Source of the DNA: Streptomycetaceae bacterium
GTDB taxonomy: Bacteria > Actinomycetota > Actinomycetes > Nanopelagicales > Nanopelagicaceae
Length of the DNA: 12,415 bases
NCBI GenBank assembly: GCA_027486075.1
Contig: JAIXPU010000100.1
Coordinates: forward strand, 1 to 12,415
Direction of reading: 5' to 3'
Below are positions 6,737-12,415 of the stretch, one piece after another. A program made the position numbers and the translations under genes. Under the pieces are notes generated by a model, which saw only the letters and a program-made list of their open reading frames with translations, was not told the origin of the DNA and did no database searches. Position 1 is the first letter of the stretch; each line of letters opens with the position of its first letter.

Positions 6737-8938
6737 ATGGAAATTCGCTCTTATGCAGATTATTTACGCGCACTCGATGATGACGCGCTTATTTCCATGT
6801 TTACTCACAGACCCGATCTGGTAACCCCAGTACCGCCAGATATCGCTAGCTTGGCCGTTCGCGCATCTTCGGCGCCCAGTCTGGCTCGCGCAGTTGATGC
6901 GCTCAATAAGTGGCAATTACAGGTACTTGAAGTCTGTGCAGTTTTAGATGAGCCATTTACTGAAAAAGATGTAACTGCGCTCACTGAAAAGTCAGCGCTC
7001 TTTATTCTTCCTGGCCTGATTGAACGTGGCCTTTTATATGTAGATAAAGATGGAATGCGCACACCCACAAATCTCAAAGAGGTTCTGGGAAATGAGATTG
7101 CTGGGCTTGGGCCAGCGTCGATGTTGAAGTTAAAGTTAAAGAAGTTAGATGAAGCACCTGCTGCAGCTAAGAAAGTTCTAGAGGCGATGGTCTGGGGGCC
7201 ACCACGAGGAACGATTAGCGATATCAAAAAACCTTCAGTTGGTGTGGCCTGGTTACTCGAAGAAGGCTTCCTCGTTCCATTCAACCAACAGACGGTGGTC
7301 TTGCCACGAGAAGTTGCTATCTATCTTCGTAGCAACAAAGTGCATCGCCAGCTTGAAGTAACGCAACCTGTTGTGACCGGAAGTAAACGAGATGCACGTA
7401 GCGTGCAGTTGGCAGCGATTGCCAACATCACCACATTCCTTCGCTGGACTGAAGAAGTCCTCAACTACTGGGCGCAAGAGCCAGCAAGTGCGCTGCGCTC
7501 TGGAGGACTTGGTGTCCGTGAATTGAAGGAGCTCTCATTACATCTCGGTGTTGATGAAGTCTGCGCTGCATTCATTGCAGAAGTTGCTTATGTAGCAGGG
7601 CTGCTGACTATCGAAGCTGATGACAAGATACTTCCGACAACTCAATTTGATTTCTGGCTGATGCAGAGCGCCTCTGCACGTTGGCAAGCGCTGACTTCTG
7701 CATGGTTAATCTCTTCACGTCTTCCCGGGTTAGTTGGGAAAGAGGGAAGTAAGAACGTTGCACCTCTTGGTCCCGAGCTCGATCGCGCCAGCGCCACCAG
7801 CACGCGCCGTTTGGTGCTTAATCTTCTTAATGAGAATAGAAATATTGCCGTAGAGACAGAGGCGCTTTATGCAGCTGCGCTCTGGCTTGCGCCCAGCAAG
7901 CGTTCCGGTGGGCTGCAGAAGGATTATCTACTCTGGAATCTTCGCGAGTGTGAATGGCTAGGAATTACCGGCCAAGGAGTGATTTCTCAATACGGAATCG
8001 ATTTCCTTGATGGTGCAGATTGTTCAGCAATCGATAGCGATCTTCCCAAAGCGGTAGATCACATCTTGATTCAAAGTGATAACACTGCAATTGCACCAGG
8101 ACCGCTCGAACATGAAGTCGCACAAGAGCTCGCTCTCATTGCAGATGTTGAATCTCGTGGAGGAGCCACGGTCTTTAGATTCTCAGAGAGTTCAATTCGT
8201 CGCGGGCTAGATCATGGTCGCACCGGTGATGAGATTGCAAAGTTCTTAGCAAAAACTTCCAAGACTCCAATGCCGCAACCTCTGGAATATCTAATTACAG
8301 ATGTAGCGAAGAAACATGGAAAATTGCGCGTCGGAAATACCGCCTCATTTATTCGCTGTGAAGATCCTGCACTCATTGCACAGATCATCGGTGATAAGCG
8401 CCTTGAAATATTGGGCCTTCGTCGTATCGCGCCTGAAGTACTCATCTCAACTTTCGATGCAGCAGAGGCGATGCATATTCTTCGAAGCTTCGGATATCTT
8501 CCTGCTGGAGAAGATGCTAAGGGGCTCTTACTCAGTGGTCCGCGCGTACAGCGTGCGCAAGGACGAGCTCGTCCACCAAGAATTATTGGTGAGTATGAAA
8601 AACCTGATGAGCTTCAGATTGAGAACGCACTGCGAGCGCTGCGTACTGGCGAAAAATCTAGTCGCAAGCAGAGCACCATGCGCAATATTGCAACTGAGGC
8701 TTTGGGCACTCTGCCGCGCACCACAGCAAATGAGACGTTAGAGCTGCTCAGCGATTACCTACAGAATCAACCAAATAAATCACTCTCGATTGGTTATGCC
8801 GATAACAATGGCTTGGTTTCACATCGAATCATTGATCCGCTCAAGTTATCTGCAGGATCTCTCCTTGCGCGTGACCATGCAACCGGTGAAGTGCAGACCT
8901 TTAGAATCGCGCGAATTACAGGGGTGGCAGCGTTATGA
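6737..8938 (+). CDS. XPB/Ssl2 N-terminal-like (Helicase_C_3) domain protein, probable partner of XPB
   Basis: This 733-residue protein lacks any Walker A or helicase motifs of its own. Residues ~440-590 form a domain of the XPB/Ssl2 N-terminal-like (Helicase_C_3) type: ILIQSDNT (443-450), a helical stretch, then FLAKTSKTPMPQPL (503-516) and DVAKKHGKLRVG (522-533). The N-terminal ~440 residues are mostly helical, with a winged-helix-like look around 55-115 and a lysine-rich LKLKLKKLDEA at 130-140. M. tuberculosis has a similar large protein (Rv0862c) beside xpb (Rv0861c), so the pairing is old. The function is uncharacterised; a DNA-binding or helicase-accessory role is inferred. GGGAGG lies only two bases before the ATG, too close for normal use, so leaderless or near-leaderless initiation is likely. 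Its stop overlaps the next start (ATGA). Confidence 0.8.
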   Translation: MEIRSYADYLRALDDDALISMFTHRPDLVTPVPPDIASLAVRASSAPSLARAVDALNKWQLQVLEVCAVLDEPFTEKDVTALTEKSALFILPGLIERGLLYVDKDGMRTPTNLKEVLGNEIAGLGPASMLKLKLKKLDEAPAAAKKVLEAMVWGPPRGTISDIKKPSVGVAWLLEEGFLVPFNQQTVVLPREVAIYLRSNKVHRQLEVTQPVVTGSKRDARSVQLAAIANITTFLRWTEEVLNYWAQEPASALRSGGLGVRELKELSLHLGVDEVCAAFIAEVAYVAGLLTIEADDKILPTTQFDFWLMQSASARWQALTSAWLISSRLPGLVGKEGSKNVAPLGPELDRASATSTRRLVLNLLNENRNIAVETEALYAAALWLAPSKRSGGLQKDYLLWNLRECEWLGITGQGVISQYGIDFLDGADCSAIDSDLPKAVDHILIQSDNTAIAPGPLEHEVAQELALIADVESRGGATVFRFSESSIRRGLDHGRTGDEIAKFLAKTSKTPMPQPLEYLITDVAKKHGKLRVGNTASFIRCEDPALIAQIIGDKRLEILGLRRIAPEVLISTFDAAEAMHILRSFGYLPAGEDAKGLLLSGPRVQRAQGRARPPRIIGEYEKPDELQIENALRALRTGEKSSRKQSTMRNIATEALGTLPRTTANETLELLSDYLQNQPNKSLSIGYADNNGLVSHRIIDPLKLSAGSLLARDHATGEVQTFRIARITGVAAL

Positions 8939-10035
8939 CGAGCGAGAAATCCACTGAATACGGCAGACTTGAGCCTATGTTGGCAGCACTAGAAGCGTTG
9001 GTTCGTTGCGAATCACCCAGTGAAGATCTAGAGGCCTGCGCTGAAGTTGTTCGATTAGCAAGCGATATCGCAACGCGCGTCTTAGGTGTACCTGCGCAGA
9101 TAAAAACTATTGAAGGTCGTCCAGTCTTCTGGTGGGGATCTGAAAAACCAGAAGTGCTTGTACTTGCTCACCTCGACACAGTCTGGCCGCGCGGATCATT
9201 TCAACCTGTGTGGGATATCCAAGGAGATGTACTTCGTGGCCCCGGAACATTCGATATGAAAGCTGGATTTATCCAAGCTCTCTATGCGCTTAAAGGAATT
9301 GAAGGTCCTGTTGCTCTCGTCGCAACAACTGATGAAGAGACTGGCAGCCATGCATCCAAGGCGCTTATCAAAGAACTTTCAGCAAGTGCAAAAGCAGTTC
9401 TAGTTTTAGAGGCATCCCTTGATGGCAAGGTAAAGACTGGTCGCAAGGGAACAGCGATGTATCAGATCAAGGTCATTGGTCTGGCTTCTCATGCTGGCCT
9501 GGAACCTGAAAAAGGCGTTAACGCCACTACTGAAATTGCTCATGCAATTTTGGCGCTCGGTAAATTAGAAAACTCTGAGCACGGAACAACTGTTGTACCT
9601 ACTCTTCTGCACTCAGGAAATACCACCAACACAGTTCCTGATCTTGCAGTCTTGGATGTTGACGCTCGTTCATTTTCTCAAGCTGAGCTAGAACGAGTTG
9701 ATCGTGAGATTAAAGCTCTCGCTGCGGTAAATCCAGCTGCCCGACTTGAAATCACCGGCGGACTTAATCGACCACCTCTGCAGCCATCATCAACGAAGGC
9801 GCTTTATGAACGTGCTGAGAAGGTTGCAGCAGCGATTGGAATGAAGCCACTTGGGTGCGCAGAAGTTGGTGGAGCAAGCGATGGAAACTTTGCAGCAGCT
9901 GCCGGCGCACAAGTACTCGATGGGCTTGGCGCAGTTGGTGGCGGTGCACATGCTCCATCCGAATGGGTGAGTATCTCTTCTATGCAAGAACGTAGCGATT
10001 TTCTGCACGCGTTGATTAAGGATCTCCTCTCATGA
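8935..10035 (+). CDS. M20 family metallopeptidase, carboxypeptidase G2-like
   Basis: This zinc-dependent amidohydrolase/peptidase has 366 residues. All expected metal and catalytic residues can be seen: H79 and D81 (AHLDTVWPRG), bridging D107 (GPGTFDMKAG), general base E134 and ligand E135 (TTDEETGS), E159 (VLVLEAS), and H339 near the end (GGGAHAPSEWVSIS). The lid/dimerisation domain carries GLASHAGLEPEKGVNA (182-197) with H186. These match glutamate carboxypeptidase (CPG2), which removes C-terminal glutamate from folates and peptides, but the substrate here is unknown. No signal peptide is present, so it should be cytosolic, unlike the secreted Pseudomonas enzyme. It overlaps both neighbours by four bases (ATGA) and must be co-transcribed with the two XPB-family genes, an association with no obvious biochemical reason. 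Confidence 0.88.
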   Translation: MTSEKSTEYGRLEPMLAALEALVRCESPSEDLEACAEVVRLASDIATRVLGVPAQIKTIEGRPVFWWGSEKPEVLVLAHLDTVWPRGSFQPVWDIQGDVLRGPGTFDMKAGFIQALYALKGIEGPVALVATTDEETGSHASKALIKELSASAKAVLVLEASLDGKVKTGRKGTAMYQIKVIGLASHAGLEPEKGVNATTEIAHAILALGKLENSEHGTTVVPTLLHSGNTTNTVPDLAVLDVDARSFSQAELERVDREIKALAAVNPAARLEITGGLNRPPLQPSSTKALYERAEKVAAAIGMKPLGCAEVGGASDGNFAAAAGAQVLDGLGAVGGGAHAPSEWVSISSMQERSDFLHALIKDLLS

Positions 10036-11681
10036 CCGATGGACCACTAATCGTCCAAAGCGATAAAACACTTCTCCTTGATGTCGATCACGTTCTTTCA
10101 ACTGAATGCCGCCGCGCCATCGCGCCCTTTGCTGAACTGGAAAGATCGCCTGAACATATTCATACCTACCGGCTTACCAACCTCGGTTTATGGAATGCGC
10201 GCGCTGCCGGACATGATGCAGAGCAGGTTATCGACACTCTTATAAAGTATTCGCGATACGCAGTTCCTCATTCACTACTCGTTGATGTTGCAGAAACTAT
10301 GTCGCGTTACGGCAGATTGCGCCTTGAGGCAGATCCAGTGCATGGACTCATTCTGGTGACAACCGATACCGGAGTTCTAGAAGAAGTTATCCGCGCTAAG
10401 AAGATTGCACCTCTGCTTGGTGTGCGCATTGATAAAGAGACGATCGCTGTGCATCCCAGCCAACGCGGTCAGATTAAGCAGTCACTCCTTCGCCTAGGTT
10501 GGCCGGCAGAAGATTTCGCCGGCTATGTCGATGGTCAGGCTCATGAGATTGCGCTCAAAGAAGATGGCTGGAAGATTCGCCAATATCAAGAACATGCTGC
10601 TGAAGGTTTCTGGCATGGAGGTTCAGGTGTAGTTGTTCTTCCATGTGGTGCAGGTAAGACAATTGTTGGCGCTGCAGCGATGGCCCATGTCAAAGCAACA
10701 ACCTTGATTTTGGTAACTAATACCATTGCGGCACGCCAATGGCGCGAAGAGCTGCTCAAGCGAACAACGCTTAATGAAGATGAAATCGGCGAATACTCAG
10801 GTGCAAAGAAAGAGATTCGCCCCGTCACTATCGCTACCTACCAGGTGATGACAAAGAAGAAGAATGGTGTGTATGCCCATCTTGACCTCTTTGATACCCA
10901 CGACTGGGGCTTGATTATCTACGATGAAGTTCACTTGTTGCCGGCGCCAATCTTTCGCTTTACTGCAGATATTCAATCTCGTCGTCGCCTAGGACTGACT
11001 GCCACTTTGGTCCGTGAAGATGGCATGGAAGGTGAAGTCTTTTCACTCATCGGCCCTAAGCGTTTTGATGTGCCTTGGAAAGAGATTGAAGCGCAGGGAT
11101 ATATCGCCCCTGCTGAATGTATTGAAGTTCGCGTAAATCTGACTGAAGCAGAACGACTTTCTTATGCTACCGCTGAGCCAGAAGAGCGCTACCGATACTG
11201 CGCAACCACTCGTACCAAGCGCAATGTTGTTGAAGAGTTAGTAACTCATCATGCTGGCGAACAGATTCTTGTCATCGGTCAATATATTGATCAACTAGAT
11301 GACCTCTCTGAAACTTTAGGCGTTCCCTTGATTAAGGGTGATACACCTCAGAAAGAACGCGAAAGACTCTTTGCAGCTTTTAGAACAGGTGAAGTTACCT
11401 GCCTCGTTGTTTCTAAAGTCGCTAACTTTTCCGTAGATCTTCCGGAAGCAACTATTGCAATTCAAGTATCGGGTGCATTTGGTTCACGCCAAGAAGAGGC
11501 GCAGCGGCTAGGTCGAATCCTGCGACCTAAATCAGATGGACGAGGTGCCAAGTTTTACTCTGTTGTTTCTCGCGACACCATTGATCAAGACTTTGCCCAG
11601 AATAGACAACGCTTTCTGGCAGAGCAGGGATATTCCTATCGGATTATTGATGCCGACGATGTTTTTCAAGGGAAGTTCTAA
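10032..11681 (+). CDS. xpb: DNA repair helicase XPB (superfamily 2, 3'-5')
   Basis: XPB is an ATP-dependent SF2 DNA helicase/translocase; the M. tuberculosis protein (Rv0861c) has 542 residues, against 549 here. Residues ~1-130 form the XPB N-terminal domain (LIVQSDKT at 6-13). A Q-motif-like IRQYQ (182-186) precedes Walker A PCGAGKT (204-210, K209). Motif Ia is LVTNTIAARQW (227-237), Walker B is IIYDEVH (295-301), motif III is LTATLVRED (322-330, which includes the RED motif typical of XPB), and motif VI is QRLGRILRP (491-499). All motors are intact. The ATG overlaps the M20 stop (ATGA) with AAGGA nine bases upstream. In bacteria its pathway is not settled; a nucleotide excision repair or transcription-linked role is assumed from eukaryotic and archaeal XPB. 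The last 38 bases overlap the convergent glutaredoxin-like gene. Confidence 0.95.
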   Translation: MTDGPLIVQSDKTLLLDVDHVLSTECRRAIAPFAELERSPEHIHTYRLTNLGLWNARAAGHDAEQVIDTLIKYSRYAVPHSLLVDVAETMSRYGRLRLEADPVHGLILVTTDTGVLEEVIRAKKIAPLLGVRIDKETIAVHPSQRGQIKQSLLRLGWPAEDFAGYVDGQAHEIALKEDGWKIRQYQEHAAEGFWHGGSGVVVLPCGAGKTIVGAAAMAHVKATTLILVTNTIAARQWREELLKRTTLNEDEIGEYSGAKKEIRPVTIATYQVMTKKKNGVYAHLDLFDTHDWGLIIYDEVHLLPAPIFRFTADIQSRRRLGLTATLVREDGMEGEVFSLIGPKRFDVPWKEIEAQGYIAPAECIEVRVNLTEAERLSYATAEPEERYRYCATTRTKRNVVEELVTHHAGEQILVIGQYIDQLDDLSETLGVPLIKGDTPQKERERLFAAFRTGEVTCLVVSKVANFSVDLPEATIAIQVSGAFGSRQEEAQRLGRILRPKSDGRGAKFYSVVSRDTIDQDFAQNRQRFLAEQGYSYRIIDADDVFQGKF

Positions 11682-11889
11682 AGCGTTCTGGATCTACCTT
11701 AAAGAAGTCATGATGCTCGCCATTGATATGGATCACTGGAACTTCGTGGCCATATAACTTCTCTAACTCTGGATTTCCATCGATATAAATCACTTCGATT
11801 GTGAATGCGAGTTCCTCGCGCATTCCTTCAAGAGTATTCACAGCGTTTTCGCAGAGATGGCAGCCGTGGCGAGAGTAAACGGTAACCAT
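11644..11889 (-). CDS. Glutaredoxin-like protein (DUF836 type)
   Basis: This small cytosolic thioredoxin-fold protein has 81 residues. The first strand TVYSRHGCHLC ends in a CHLC redox pair (C10 and C13), followed by a helix, a strand IEVIYID (31-37) and the cis-proline segment HEVPVIHING (48-57, P51). This is the pattern of the DUF836 glutaredoxin-like family common in Actinobacteria, e.g. Rv0508. It probably reduces or senses protein thiols; the reductant may be mycothiol or thioredoxin reductase, which the sequence does not show. The gene converges on xpb and shares 38 bases with its 3' end. No Shine-Dalgarno is seen; GAGAAT stands exactly six bases before the ATG and could be a weak leaderless -10 box. 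Confidence 0.85.
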   Translation of the reverse strand: MVTVYSRHGCHLCENAVNTLEGMREELAFTIEVIYIDGNPELEKLYGHEVPVIHINGEHHDFFKVDPERFRTSLEKHRRHQ

Positions 11890-11910
11890 GACTGCATTCT
11901 CTCACCCTGA

Positions 11911-11916
11911 TAGCGT
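11911..11916 (+). promoter_or_regulatory. Candidate -10 box for the secreted protein gene
   Basis: TAGCGT lies eight bases before the ATG at 11925 within a 35-base divergent gap, which would give a leader of about zero to two bases. There is no Shine-Dalgarno upstream of that ATG. Confidence 0.4.
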
Positions 11917-11924
11917 TGCCCGCT

Positions 11925-12415
11925 ATGAGGAGTCCATTGCTGCGAAAAGGCGGGCTCTTTCTCGCTCTCTCAGTTCTCTTTGCAACTCTTCTACCTGCGC
12001 CATTGCAAGCGCTCTCCAACTTCAAAGTTGCACCATCTACAGTCTGGGGCCATACCTACGCAGGTAAAGCAATTGGAAATCCAACAACTAGCCCACCCAA
12101 AGTTTTCAATCTCGAAGCAAAATCAAAGTTTGTAGTTAATTACAAGAACTTTCCAGATTGGGCCAAGAAAGACTTCCAATCTGCAGTAGATATCTGGGCA
12201 GCGAACTTTTCATCTGCAGCCCCCATCACCATTGATGCATCGTGGGGGCGTGCACCTTCGTGGGGCGTTCTCGGTAGCGCGCGACCAGGAAATTACTATT
12301 CAGGCTTTGATGGCGCACCTGATCAGAGCCTCTGGTATCCATCAGCGCTAGCAAATGCGTTAGCGGGCAAAGATCTTGATTTACAGAATCCAGATATGGT
12401 GATTCAGATTAACTC
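11925..12415 (+). CDS. Secreted protein, N-terminal part; resembles putative zinc metalloproteases (3' end outside window)
   Basis: The frame runs open for 163 codons to the window end. It begins with a Sec signal peptide: MRSPLLRKG, a hydrophobic core of about 16 residues, then APLQA as the likely cleavage site near residue 29. The mature part contains VDIWAANFSSAAPITIDASW (residues ~91-110), GVLGSARPGNYYSGFDGAP (~117-135) and LWYPSALANALAGKDL (~139-154), before the window ends shortly after NPDMVIQIN. This pattern (a VDIW segment, GVLGSA, WYP.ALAN.LAG.DL) recalls bacterial secreted proteins in which a HExxH zinc site follows downstream. The metalloprotease call is from memory of that family, and the catalytic motif is not in the window. 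The protein is probably exported to act on extracellular protein. The ATG at 11925 is preferred over TTG at 11916 because it gives a normal signal peptide start. Confidence 0.65.
   Translation, partial: MRSPLLRKGGLFLALSVLFATLLPAPLQALSNFKVAPSTVWGHTYAGKAIGNPTTSPPKVFNLEAKSKFVVNYKNFPDWAKKDFQSAVDIWAANFSSAAPITIDASWGRAPSWGVLGSARPGNYYSGFDGAPDQSLWYPSALANALAGKDLDLQNPDMVIQIN

Noticed and set aside
7124..7148. Short tandem AAGTTA-like repeat
   Set aside because: It encodes an ordinary lysine/leucine linker in the 733-aa protein and has too few copies to be a functional repeat or slippage locus.
6805..7284. Open frame of 159 codons on the minus strand
   Set aside because: It lies wholly antisense to the well-supported 733-aa XPB-like gene, has no recognisable domain or upstream signals, and reads as a Ser/Arg/Pro-rich mirror of that gene.
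8316..8741. Open frame of 141 codons on the plus strand
   Set aside because: It is an alternative frame inside the Helicase_C_3 region of the 733-aa gene; its translation has no domain-like pattern.
1..12415. tRNA, rRNA, CRISPR, insertion sequence or phage genes
   Set aside because: None was seen on either strand; nearly all bases are taken by housekeeping-type genes and the gaps are 54 bases or less.

Overview
The window is a compact stretch of a streamlined actinobacterial chromosome. GC content is moderate, menaquinone and system II cytochrome c genes are present, and the gene order matches Mycobacterium in several places. Gaps are tiny: the longest non-coding stretch is 54 bases (6683-6736), and most neighbouring genes abut or overlap by 1-5 bases. 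Together these suggest a freshwater planktonic lineage such as Nanopelagicales (acI), but that placement is inference from style and synteny, with no marker gene in view.

Layout. (1) 1-1604, plus strand: the 3' end of an o-succinylbenzoate-CoA ligase gene (menE), menA overlapping it, then a small PLDc_N-type membrane protein gene with its own apparent leaderless promoter. (2) 1609-5869, minus strand: one tightly packed operon, transcribed in the order histidine phosphatase, TlpA/ResA-like lipoprotein thioredoxin, ccdA, resB, ccsB. This is the system II (Ccs) cytochrome c maturation set. The same order is known from M. tuberculosis Rv0525-Rv0529. (3) 5921-6682, plus: a SerB-like HAD-IB phosphatase gene, divergent from the operon across 51 bases that hold two back-to-back leaderless-type promoters. 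(4) 6737-11681, plus: a three-gene operon with ATGA overlaps at both junctions. It encodes a 733-aa protein with an XPB/Ssl2 N-terminal-like domain, a carboxypeptidase G2-like M20 peptidase, and the DNA helicase XPB. (5) 11644-11889, minus: a DUF836 glutaredoxin-like gene whose 3' end overlaps that of xpb by 38 bases. (6) 11925 to the window end, plus: the start of a secreted protein that resembles putative zinc metalloproteases.

Regions 1 and 2 together support respiration. MenE and MenA make the menaquinone precursor, while CcdA and TlpA pass reductant outward so that ResB/CcsB can attach haem to apocytochrome c. Region 4 is a DNA transaction module: the two XPB-family proteins share a visible domain, which recalls the p52-XPB pairing in TFIIH. 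The best second-look items are this shared domain, the M20 gene placed between the two XPB-family genes, the apparent ATT start codon of menA, and the recurrent TANNNT-N6/7-ATG leaderless promoters. No RNA genes, CRISPR arrays, insertion sequences or prophage genes were seen.
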